A DNA stretch of 64,000 bases from PALSA-555 sp963821325 (GTDB lineage Bacteria; Actinomycetota; Acidimicrobiia; IMCC26256; PALSA-555). The first letter of the stretch is position 1, and each line of letters starts with the position of its first letter. A model generated the notes under the pieces. The model did not search any database, was not told where the DNA came from, and saw nothing but the letters and a program-made list of their open reading frames with translations. This document shows positions 1-8,064 of this stretch, piece after piece. The DNA lies in assembly GCA_963821325.1 (NCBI GenBank), contig CAWGDC010000002.1:434001-498000 (forward strand), written 5' to 3'. The position numbers and the translations under genes are program-made.

Positions 1-119
1 ACGCCGCACGGTGGCCGGGCGCTCGGGGAGACGACGCGCCGGCAGCGGGTGGGGACGCGTGACGCCACCCTGAACCCGTCTTCACAGCGGGCTCACAGGG
101 ACGGGCGATCGTCGGTGCC

Positions 120-1397
120 ATGGGTGTCTCGGACCGAGAACGCGTCGCTCACGTGGTGCGGCGCCTCTCGATGGGGCCCCACCCCGACCTGCTCGTGGGC
201 CTCGCGGACACCGACCACGCCGTCAGCACCGCCTTGCACCTGAGCGGCTCGAGCCCGGTGCCGCCGGCGCTGCCCGCGCCCGCGACCCGCAAGGCCGCCC
301 AGCCGATCGACGTCATCCCCCTCATCGGCTGGTGGGTCGACCAGATGGCCTCCTCCACCCGGCTGATCGAGGAGCGGCTCGTGTGGTTCTGGCACGACCA
401 CTTCGCCACCAGCCTCCGCAAGGTCGGCGTCCCGTACCTGCTGCGTCAACAGCACGCCACCGTCCGCCAGCACGCCACGGGGAGCTTCGCCGACCTGCTC
501 CACGCGGTCGCGAAGGACCCGGCGATGCTGATCTTCCTGGACGGGATCACCAACACCGTCGGCAACATCAACGAGAACTTCGGTCGCGAGTGCATGGAGC
601 TGTTCACCATGGGCCGCGACGCCGGCTACACCCAAGACGACGTCGTCGCCGCGTCGAAGTCGTTCAGCGGCTGGATCGTGAACATCCCCGGCCTGGCGTT
701 CAGCGCACGGCTCACCGCCGCGGGCGTCGCGCCGTGGACCGCCGTGTTCCTCGAGCGGCGTCACGACGAAAGCGTCAAGACGCTGCTCAAGCGGCAAGGC
801 GACTTCGACCTCGACCAGGCGCTCGACGTGATCCTCGCCCACCCGTCGACCCCGAAGTTCATCGCGACGAAGCTGTACCGCGAGCTCGTCGGCCTCAACC
901 CGAGCGCCGACACGGTGTCGCGCCTCGCGTCGAGCTTCGGTCACGACTACCAGATCCTGCCGCTCGTCGAGGCGATCGTCGGCACCCCTGCGTTCACGTC
1001 GGACGACGCGGTCCGCGCCCGGGTGCGCACCCCCGTCGAGAAGCTCGTCGGCGTGCTCCAAGCCGCCGCCGCCGCCGCCGCCACCACCGCCGAGACCCGG
1101 GCCCCCCTCGTCGTCAACGCGCTGCGCAGCGTCGACTACGTGCCGTTCCTGCCCCCGAACGTCGGCGGGTTCCCGAACGGTGCGCTGCTGCTCGGCCCGC
1201 ACGACCTGGTTGGCGCCTTCGACCTCCTCGACCCGCTCGCCGGCCCGCCCCCCGCCGCGAAGGACGTCGACGCGCTCCTCGCCCGCCTCGGGATCTTCGA
1301 CGTGTCGTCGAGCACCCGACACGTCCTCACCGCCGAACCCGACCCTGCCCGGCGGTTCGCGCTGGCCGCCACGTCCCCGGAGTACACCGTCGTATGA
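120..1397 (+). CDS. DUF1800 family protein
   Basis: 425-residue protein of the DUF1800 family, whose biochemical role is unknown; members are usually encoded directly before a DUF1501 protein, as here. The late motif PPNVGGFPNG (about residues 346-355) matches the conserved Trp/Pro-Pro-Asn-Val-Gly region of the family. I see no signal peptide at the ATG start. A run of seven alanines encoded by GCC repeats lies near residue 318. The stop overlaps the ATG of the next gene (ATGA), so the two are translationally coupled and probably work together on secreted or surface-associated material. Confidence 0.85.
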   Translation: MGVSDRERVAHVVRRLSMGPHPDLLVGLADTDHAVSTALHLSGSSPVPPALPAPATRKAAQPIDVIPLIGWWVDQMASSTRLIEERLVWFWHDHFATSLRKVGVPYLLRQQHATVRQHATGSFADLLHAVAKDPAMLIFLDGITNTVGNINENFGRECMELFTMGRDAGYTQDDVVAASKSFSGWIVNIPGLAFSARLTAAGVAPWTAVFLERRHDESVKTLLKRQGDFDLDQALDVILAHPSTPKFIATKLYRELVGLNPSADTVSRLASSFGHDYQILPLVEAIVGTPAFTSDDAVRARVRTPVEKLVGVLQAAAAAAATTAETRAPLVVNALRSVDYVPFLPPNVGGFPNGALLLGPHDLVGAFDLLDPLAGPPPAAKDVDALLARLGIFDVSSSTRHVLTAEPDPARRFALAATSPEYTVV

Positions 1398-2659
1398 GCG
1401 ACCCGCTGTCCCGCCGCGACTTCCTCCGACACGTCGGCGTCGGCTCCGCCGCCCTCGCCACGTCCGGCTTCGTGCTGCGCACCTGGGAGCGCGCCGCGCC
1501 CGCCGCGACGCTGCCACCGGTCGCGAGGACGCTCCCGACCACGCCGGGCCGGACGCTCGTCGTGCTCGAGCTCTCGGGCGGCAACGACGGGCTGAACACC
1601 CTCGTGCCCCACGCCGACCCCGCCTACCACCAGCTGCGCCCCACCCTCGGCGTCACCAACCCGATCGACCTCGACGGCGAGGTCGGCCTCCACCCGAACC
1701 TCACCCACCTCGCCGCCCGCTACCACGCCGGGCAGGTCGCGATCGTCGAGGGGCTCGGCTACACGCCGCCCGACCTGTCGCACTTCCAGTCGCTCGAGGT
1801 GTGGTGGACCGCGCAGCGGCCGGACGGGTCACCCGGCTGGCTCGGCTCCTACCTCGACGCCACCGTCGGCTACGAGAACCCGCTCGCGGGGATCGGGCTC
1901 GGCGGCCAGCCCGCACCGGCGCTGCTCGGCCAGCAGTCCTTCGCCACCTCGATCGACGACGCCGCCGGCCTCCAGCCCCGCCCGCCCCGCTGGACCGCCC
2001 CGACCGACTCGCTCGTGGCGTCCTGGGCGGGCTTCTCGCCGGCGCACGTCGACACCCGCCCGCTCGTCGGGCAGGTCGAGCGGGCCGTCGGCCTCACCAC
2101 CAAGGCGCGCGACCGGCTCGACCAGGTCCTCAACCCCGGAGCGACGCCGACCCCGAAGGCCGCGGCCGGTGGCGCCTACACCGCCAGCACCGTCGTCGAC
2201 TCGCTGACGCTCGCCGCGCAGCTCATCAAGTCGCCGCTCGCGCCGCACGTCGTCTACGTGAACGGCGTCGGCGACTTCGACGTCCACGAAGGGGAGGCGC
2301 AGCGCCAACCCGCGCTGCTCAGCGACGTCGACCAGGGCATCGAGGCGCTGTTCAGCGGCCTCGGCGCGAGCGCCGACGGGGTGGTGCTCATCACCACGTC
2401 GGAGTTCGGGCGGCGCGCCGGCGAGAACGGCAGCGGCACCGACCACGGCACCGCCAACGTGCACTTCGTCATCGGGTCCCACGTCAAGGGTGGCCGGTAC
2501 GGCGAGCCGCCGTCACTGACCAAGCTCGACGCGAACAACAACCTGGTGCCGACGATCGACTTCCGGTCGCACCTCGCCACCGGGCTCAGCTGGCTCGGCG
2601 TCGAGGACACCCAGCCCATGTTGGGCGGCCAGTTCAGCCCGGCGGCCGTCTTGACCTGA
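1394..2659 (+). CDS. DUF1501 family protein, Tat-exported
   Basis: 421-residue DUF1501 protein (sulfatase-like fold family of unknown substrate). The N-terminus MSDPLSRRDFLRHVGVGSAA carries a twin-arginine motif (SRRDFL) followed by a hydrophobic stretch, so export by the Tat pathway is expected. Internal features typical of the family are the ELSGGNDGLN segment near residue 60 and a late TTSEFGRRAGENG segment followed by DHGTANVHFV. It starts inside the stop of the DUF1800 gene. The pair lies directly upstream of prfA, with a new promoter between them. Confidence 0.88.
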   Translation: MSDPLSRRDFLRHVGVGSAALATSGFVLRTWERAAPAATLPPVARTLPTTPGRTLVVLELSGGNDGLNTLVPHADPAYHQLRPTLGVTNPIDLDGEVGLHPNLTHLAARYHAGQVAIVEGLGYTPPDLSHFQSLEVWWTAQRPDGSPGWLGSYLDATVGYENPLAGIGLGGQPAPALLGQQSFATSIDDAAGLQPRPPRWTAPTDSLVASWAGFSPAHVDTRPLVGQVERAVGLTTKARDRLDQVLNPGATPTPKAAAGGAYTASTVVDSLTLAAQLIKSPLAPHVVYVNGVGDFDVHEGEAQRQPALLSDVDQGIEALFSGLGASADGVVLITTSEFGRRAGENGSGTDHGTANVHFVIGSHVKGGRYGEPPSLTKLDANNNLVPTIDFRSHLATGLSWLGVEDTQPMLGGQFSPAAVLT

Positions 2660-2677
2660 GCGCACGGGGTGCCTCGG

Positions 2678-2683
2678 TACCCT
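2678..2683 (+). promoter_or_regulatory. -10 element for leaderless prfA transcript
   Basis: TACCCT lies exactly 7 bases before the GTG of prfA. The same spacing (6-8 bases) recurs before many genes in this window, which indicates a transcript beginning at or next to the start codon. No Shine-Dalgarno sequence fits between the element and the GTG. No convincing -35 is visible. Confidence 0.6.
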
Positions 2684-2690
2684 GGCCCGC

Positions 2691-3764
2691 GTGTTCGAGC
2701 ACCTCGCCGACCTCGAGACCGAGCTCGACAAGCTCGAGGCCGCGCTCCCCGAGATCTACGCCGCGGGCGACCAGGCCGCGTCGCGCGACGCGGGACGCCG
2801 CCGCGCCGAGCTCCGCCCGATCGTCGATGCCTACCGCGACTACCGCGCCGCCGAGACGGCGCTCACCGACGCCCGCGACCTCCTGACCGGCGAAGACGAC
2901 GCCGAGATGCGCGAGTACCTGCGCGGCGAGATCGCCGAGCAGGAGGCCACCGTCGCCGGGCTGGAGGCCCGTCTCCGCGAGCTGCTCGTCCCGAAGGACC
3001 CCAACGACGGGCGCAACGTCATCCTCGAGATCCGCGGCGCCGAAGGCGGCGAGGAGGCGAACCTGTGGGCCGCCGAGCTCGCCCGCATGTACGAGGCGCT
3101 CGCCCGACGGCACGGCTGGCGCTTCGAGACCCTCGCCACCCAGCCGTCCGAGATGGGCGGCCAACGCGACGTCACCCTCGCCGTGAAGGGGCCCGACGCG
3201 TGGGCCCGCCTGAAGCACGAGGCCGGGCCGCACCGGGTGCAGCGGGTCCCCGTCACCGAGAGCCAGGGCCGGGTGCACACCAGCGCCGCGACGGTCGCCG
3301 TGCTGCCCGAAGCCGAGGAGGTCGACGTCGCGGTCGACCCCAACGACCTGGCGATCGACGTCTACCGGTCGAGCGGGCCGGGTGGCCAGTCGGTGAACAC
3401 CACCGACTCGGCGGTGCGGGTGACGCACGTCCCGACAGGGATCGTCGTGACCTGCCAGGACGAGAAGAGCCAGCTGCAGAACAAGGACAAGGCGCTGCGC
3501 ATCCTGCGGTCGCGGCTGCTGCAACTCGAGCGGGAGCGCCAGGAGGCCGAGATGTCCTCCACGCGCCGCGACCAGGTGAAGGGCGGCGGGCGCTCCGAGA
3601 AGGTGCGGACCTACAACTTCAAGGAGAACCGGGTCACGGACCACCGGGTCGGCGTCACGGTGCACGCCCTCGACCAGGTGCTCGCCGGCGGGGAGCCGCT
3701 CGACGAGCTGACCGACGCGCTCGCCGCGGCCGAGCGCGCCGAGCAGCTCGGCGCACCTGAGTGA
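2691..3764 (+). CDS. prfA: peptide chain release factor 1
   Basis: Class I release factor that recognises UAA/UAG in the ribosomal A site and triggers peptidyl-tRNA hydrolysis. The codon-recognition tripeptide PVT (in QRVPVTESQGR) identifies RF1 rather than RF2, and the catalytic GGQ sits in SSGPGGQSVNTTDS near residue 230. Length, 357 residues, is normal. The N-terminal coiled region is intact. The GTG start is preceded by a -10 element at leaderless spacing. The last codons overlap the GTG of prmC, the enzyme that methylates the GGQ glutamine, so substrate and modifier are co-translated. Confidence 0.97.
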   Translation: MFEHLADLETELDKLEAALPEIYAAGDQAASRDAGRRRAELRPIVDAYRDYRAAETALTDARDLLTGEDDAEMREYLRGEIAEQEATVAGLEARLRELLVPKDPNDGRNVILEIRGAEGGEEANLWAAELARMYEALARRHGWRFETLATQPSEMGGQRDVTLAVKGPDAWARLKHEAGPHRVQRVPVTESQGRVHTSAATVAVLPEAEEVDVAVDPNDLAIDVYRSSGPGGQSVNTTDSAVRVTHVPTGIVVTCQDEKSQLQNKDKALRILRSRLLQLERERQEAEMSSTRRDQVKGGGRSEKVRTYNFKENRVTDHRVGVTVHALDQVLAGGEPLDELTDALAAAERAEQLGAPE

Positions 3765-4663
3765 CGACCTGGCGGTCGCTGCTCCACGAGGCCCACGCCG
3801 AGCTCGATCGGGCCGGACGGCCGTCCCCCGACGTCGACGCGCGCCGCATCGTCGAGGAGGCGGCCGGCGCCGACGGGCCGCTCACCTGGGTCGCCGAGCA
3901 GCCGGCACCGGCGCTGGCGGCGCGCCGGGCGCGGGCCATGGTGGCGCGCCGCGCGCGTGGCGAGCCCCTGCAGTACGTGCTCGGCTCCTGGTCGTTCCTC
4001 GGCCTCGACCTCTTCGTCGACCCCCGCGTCCTCATCCCCCGCCCCGAGACGGAGCGCACCGCCCAGATCGCGTTCGACGAGGCGGAGCGGCTCGGCGCGC
4101 GCCGTGGCCGACACGACCCGTGGCGGGGGAGCACCGCGACGTTCGTCGTCGCCGACCTCGGCACCGGATCCGGAGCCCTCGCACTCGCGGTCGCCACCAC
4201 CTTCCCCGACGCCGAGGTGTGGGCCACCGACGTCAGCGCCGACGCGCTCGCCGTGGCGCGCGCCAACCTCGCCGGCTGCGGCAGCGCGGCGGCGCACGTT
4301 CACCTCGCGGCGGGGGACTGGTTCGACGCGCTGCCCGCCCCGCGGCGCGGCCAGTTCCACCTGATCGTGAGCAACCCGCCGTACGTCGCCGCGTCCGAGG
4401 TCGCCGACCTGCCCGCCGAGGTCGCGGACCACGAGCCGACGGCCGCGCTCGTGAGCGGACCGACCGGCTTCGAGGCGATCGCGCGGATCGTGGCCGACGC
4501 GCCCGACTACCTCGTCGCCGGGGCGGGCACGCTCGTCGTCGAGCTGGCGCCCCACCACGCGGCGGCCGCGGTCGAGGCCGCCCGGGACGCGGGGTTCGCG
4601 GAGACTCGGGTTGAATGTGACCTGGCCGGCCGGGAGCGGGTCCTCGTGGCCCGGGGAGGTTGA
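3761..4663 (+). CDS. prmC: release factor glutamine methyltransferase
   Basis: PrmC/HemK, an S-adenosylmethionine-dependent methyltransferase of the GGQ glutamine in release factors. The N-terminal helical domain is followed by the conserved PLQYVLGSWSF segment (about residues 68-78), a SAM-binding ADLGTGSGALALAVA loop and the catalytic SNPPYVAASEVADLP motif (NPPY). 300 residues is the usual size. It overlaps prfA by four bases (GTGA). In mycobacteria the next gene would be a Sua5-type tRNA modification gene; here it is a 74-residue protein of unknown function. Confidence 0.95.
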   Translation: MTTWRSLLHEAHAELDRAGRPSPDVDARRIVEEAAGADGPLTWVAEQPAPALAARRARAMVARRARGEPLQYVLGSWSFLGLDLFVDPRVLIPRPETERTAQIAFDEAERLGARRGRHDPWRGSTATFVVADLGTGSGALALAVATTFPDAEVWATDVSADALAVARANLAGCGSAAAHVHLAAGDWFDALPAPRRGQFHLIVSNPPYVAASEVADLPAEVADHEPTAALVSGPTGFEAIARIVADAPDYLVAGAGTLVVELAPHHAAAAVEAARDAGFAETRVECDLAGRERVLVARGG

Positions 4664-4667
4664 CGGC

Positions 4668-4892
4668 ATGCCCGACGACACCCTCGACGTGGACGCCATG
4701 CTCGCCCGCTTCCGCGAGCGGGCGACCGCGGTGCGCGAGCGGCCGCTGCCGCCCGTCGCGGGACCCGAGCGGGCCCGGTTCGTGGAGCAGGCGAAGCTCG
4801 ACTACCTCGACTTCTCGCTCCTCGCCGACGCGGCGTGGGAGTTCGACGACGGGGTCCTCACCCTGCGCGTCGACCTGCGACCCGCCAGCTGA
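4668..4892 (+). CDS. small hypothetical protein
   Basis: 74-residue acidic protein that I do not recognise. The ATG at 4668 is chosen because GGGGAGG lies about eight bases upstream; a longer reading from 4611 would overlap prmC. The sequence is soluble and mainly helical in appearance (MLARFRERATAVRERPLPP, then EQAKLDYLDFSLLADAAWEF). It follows prmC by four bases and is probably cotranscribed. It ends one base from the stop of the convergent thiolase-like gene. Confidence 0.6.
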   Translation: MPDDTLDVDAMLARFRERATAVRERPLPPVAGPERARFVEQAKLDYLDFSLLADAAWEFDDGVLTLRVDLRPAS

Positions 4893-4893
4893 G

Positions 4894-6402
4894 CTACTCG
4901 AGCCGGTTCGTCCCGTCCTCGCTGCGCAGGCGGACGGAGCGGCCCTCCCACGCGGTGCGGGTCATGTCGGTGAGCGTGTCGGGGTCACGGCAGTTGGCCA
5001 GCGCCCGCCGTCCGTCCGGGGTGCGGGCCGCCACGATGCCGAGCGACGGGGTGCCGTCCCGCTCGACGACGACGGCGGTCGCCTCGACACTCGCCGGCCC
5101 GGCGTACGGGCCCGCGGGGTCGCGGCGCGGCCCCGCGTCGACCGCGTGCTGCGTCGTGGCGGGATCGACGCGCCCGAACCCGTCGCGGGGTGGCGTCGTC
5201 GAGTAGCAGCCCGCGGCGTGCTTCGTGATGTACCAGCCGATCGCGCTCACGAACCCGAGTGAGCCGGGATCCTGCCGGCACGCGTCCACCATCGCCGCGA
5301 TGGCGTGCGTCGGGTAGTTGTTCGCCGGTCCGCCGGCGAACCCCAGCCCGCCCGTCACGGTCACCGGCCGGTCGTCGCCCGATCCGCGGCCCCGCAGCCC
5401 GAGCGCACCCATCGCCACCTCGACCGCCGACGGGAAGCACGAGTACAGGTCGAAACGGGCGACGTCGTCGACCGTGGCGTCGACCGCGGCGAGCGCCGCC
5501 CGGCCGACGATCCCGAGCGCCGGGGAGGTGTCGAGCCGATCGCGCTCGGTGACGAAGAAGTGGTCGTGCGCGTCCGCGCCGGCCCGGGGGAACACCAGCC
5601 GGTCCTCGGGCACCCCGACCCGGCGGGCGGTCTCCTCGGAGCACAGCAGCAGCGCCGCCGACTGGTCGACGTCGATGTTGGCGCACAGCCGCTTCAGGTA
5701 CGGAAAGGTCACGACGCGGTTGTCGGGGGTCGCGGTGCGCAGCTCGGTCGGGGTGAACGCCTGCCGTGACCAGGCGTGCGGGTTCGTGGCGGCGACCGCG
5801 CTGAACTCGGCCCACAGCTCGCTCACCGCGACCTGGTGCTCCTCGACGCCCCGGCCCGCGGCGGCGCGCAGCGCCGTCTCGAACAGCGGGTAGACGAGCG
5901 TCGGCGCGGCCGCGCCGTGCGCCACCTCGTACTCGCTGCTCCCGGCGCGGTCGTCGCCGATCACCACCGGGCACGGCGGGTCGTCGGCCTGCGTCCACGG
6001 CAGCCACGTCTTCGGCTCCCGACGGGCCCGCCAGCGGGTGTGGACGCACTCCGCGCCGCCGAGCAGCACCACGTCGGCGTCGCCCCGCTCGATCTCGGGG
6101 ACCAGGGTGTTGATCAGGAGCTGCGGGCTGTTGCCACCAACCGTCGTCGTCACCGTCCGACGCACCGCGGGCAGCTCGAGGCGCCGCGCCAGCAGCGCGC
6201 CCGGGTCGGGGTAGGGCCACGAGACGATGCTCACGGCCGCGACCGTGTCGACCCGGGCCAACACCGCGGCGCCCGCGTCGGCGTCGGCCGAGCGGGCGGC
6301 GCGCGCCAGCAGATCGACCGGCTCGAGCGCGGTCGTCGGGTCGTCGACGTGCTGGTCCGCCTGGCCGACACCGACGATCACCGCGCGGCGAGGGCTGGGC
6401 AT
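4894..6402 (-). CDS. thiolase-like protein type 1 (TLP1-like)
   Basis: 502-residue thiolase-fold protein with an extra C-terminal domain, the arrangement of mycobacterial thiolase-like protein type 1. The N-terminal half has the nucleotide/CoA-fold start RRAVIVGVGQADQH and the segment TTTVGGNSPQLLINTLV, where true thiolases place the nucleophilic Cys; here it is Asn-Ser. The conserved GGLGFAGGPANNYPTHAI region is present late. The C-terminal addition begins near VEATAVVVERDGTPSLGIV. The ATG at 6402 has TAGCGT eight bases upstream (leaderless pattern). A conventional acetyl-CoA acetyltransferase role is doubtful without the Cys; acyl-CoA binding remains possible. Confidence 0.75.
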   Translation of the reverse strand: MPSPRRAVIVGVGQADQHVDDPTTALEPVDLLARAARSADADAGAAVLARVDTVAAVSIVSWPYPDPGALLARRLELPAVRRTVTTTVGGNSPQLLINTLVPEIERGDADVVLLGGAECVHTRWRARREPKTWLPWTQADDPPCPVVIGDDRAGSSEYEVAHGAAAPTLVYPLFETALRAAAGRGVEEHQVAVSELWAEFSAVAATNPHAWSRQAFTPTELRTATPDNRVVTFPYLKRLCANIDVDQSAALLLCSEETARRVGVPEDRLVFPRAGADAHDHFFVTERDRLDTSPALGIVGRAALAAVDATVDDVARFDLYSCFPSAVEVAMGALGLRGRGSGDDRPVTVTGGLGFAGGPANNYPTHAIAAMVDACRQDPGSLGFVSAIGWYITKHAAGCYSTTPPRDGFGRVDPATTQHAVDAGPRRDPAGPYAGPASVEATAVVVERDGTPSLGIVAARTPDGRRALANCRDPDTLTDMTRTAWEGRSVRLRSEDGTNRLE

Positions 6403-6434
6403 GGGCGGCGACGCTATCGGGACCGGTGACCGGG

Positions 6435-7974
6435 CTACGCGTCGACCGCGGCCGCCGCCGCGAGGACGTCGTCCTCCACCGCGGTCGCGTCGCTCGCCGA
6501 CGGCCAGCTCGGCGTGTCGGGTGCGGCGCTGTCGGGGCAGATCGAGCGGTACCGGCACGTCCCGCAGATCGCCTCGTCGTGCACCCCGGCCCACGCCTCC
6601 TCGGCGTGCATCGCCACGACCGTGTCGTGCAGGCGCGCCCCGACGTCGGTGAGCTCGTCGGCGTCGGGCTCCCAGGGCAGCGGGTCGTCGTCGACCTCGC
6701 CGGCGAGGTGCTCGTAGCGCAGCCGCAGCCGCAGCCCCCGCGCGTCGGCCTCCGGGCCGAGCACCCAGGCCTGCACCTGGGCGCGGGGGTCCTCCGAGAT
6801 CCGCTCGTACCAGACGCGGCCGGTCTTGTAGTCGCGCGCGTCGAGGAGCCCGTCGTGCGCCCACAGCGCGTCGAAGCGCGCCGTCGCCATGAAGACCGGC
6901 AGCGGCTTGCCGTGGAAGCGCGCCAGCTCCAGCTCGTGGCCGACCGATGTCGCGGATGTCGGACAGCGGCGCACGTGGCGTGCGACCTCCTCGCGCAGCT
7001 GCGCGGGCGCGTCGTGGCTGTCCAGCACGTCGTGCACCCGGGCGGCGTCATGGCAGGTCCCGTGCTCGTGGAGGAGCCGCAGCATGGCGTGCAAGAACCG
7101 GCCGTGGTCCGACGGGGCGGACGCGTCGCTCGACGCGACCGACAGGAGGTAGTAGTCGCGCCACCCGCGGCGGCACCGGGACCAGGTCGTGAGCGACGTC
7201 GGGGTCAGGGTCAGGACCGCCGGCCGGATGTCGCGCGGCCGGGCCATGACGTTCACCCCGTCGCGGTGGGCGGGGCAGCGCCACACGTGATGGCACGACC
7301 CGCAGTCCCGTCCGGGTGCGGCGTCGTCGTCGGTGATTCGGTCGCGCAGCGCGTCGAGGCGGGCAGCGAGGCGGTCCCGGAGCTCGGGCAGGCGCTCCGG
7401 GACCCGGACCGTCACCTCCCGCCGCTCACCCCCGACCAGGTCGGCCCACGACACGACGAGCGGGCGGTCGCCGGCCCAGCGGGCCAGTCGCAGCACCGCC
7501 AGCCACACCGAGTCGAGCTCGAGCGGGTCGTCCGGCGGGCGGCGTCGCCCCCAGAGATCGAGCTGGCGCAGCTCGGGCGTGCCGTCGTCGCCGAGCACGG
7601 TGAGGTCGACCCACCCGCCGACGCGCACGCCGAACCGTGGCGAGACCGTCGGGTGGTCGCAGTCGTGCAGGAACGTCGTGACCGGCCGCGACCCGTACCA
7701 GCGGCGGTACCACCCGCCGGCGTGGTCGAACACGCGCCGCTCCTCGGGCACCAACGACGCCGGCGCGTGGAACCGGTCGAAGCGCGGCGCGCCCCCTCCG
7801 CGTGCGCGACGCGCGCCGCGTCGAGGAAGGCCTCGCGCAGCCCGCGCGCGGGATGGGGCCGCCCGAACCGGACGCGCCCTCGTACTCCGCCCGGAGCCGA
7901 CGGGGGCAGCGCACGTCGGCGGACGCGAGCATCGACGGCGTCACCCGCGGCAGCGTCTCCTCACCCGGGTCCAC
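6435..7974 (-). CDS. tandem PD-(D/E)XK iron-sulfur nuclease (two frame breaks)
   Basis: RecB/Cas4/AddB-like protein of about 510 residues containing two successive copies of the same module. Copy A opens with VTPSMLASADVRCPRRLRAE and closes with CGSCHHVWRC; copy B opens with LTPTSLTTWSRCRRGWRDYY and closes with CGTCRYRSIC. Each gives one early Cys plus C-x2-C-x5-C, the [4Fe-4S] pattern of Cas4/AddB/Dna2. Copy B keeps the nuclease residues (ARFD then ARDYKTGR); copy A has LDLWGRR at that place and lacks the Lys. Reading requires one extra base near 7855-7863 (C run) and one near 7792-7796 (five Cs on the + strand). No helicase neighbour is visible. Confidence 0.7.
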
Positions 7975-8064
7975 GCCGCCGAGCGTACCGGCGACCCTCC
8001 GTGTCCCCGGTGACCGCGCCGCAGAACGCGAAACCCGCGTCAGGCACTCCTAGGATCGAACGAC

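Noticed and set aside
1..119. A gene fragment at the left edge
   Set aside because: No frame with recognisable protein sequence leads into the window; it is treated as the upstream region of the DUF1800 gene, with no clear promoter.
1064..1092. GCC trinucleotide run as a regulatory repeat
   Set aside because: It is in frame within the DUF1800 gene and simply encodes an alanine run.
93..1517. Long minus-strand open frame antisense to the DUF1800 gene, and many similar long frames elsewhere
   Set aside because: Arg/Gly/Ala-rich translations with no family motifs are the usual antisense shadows in very GC-rich DNA; the sense genes have clear motifs.
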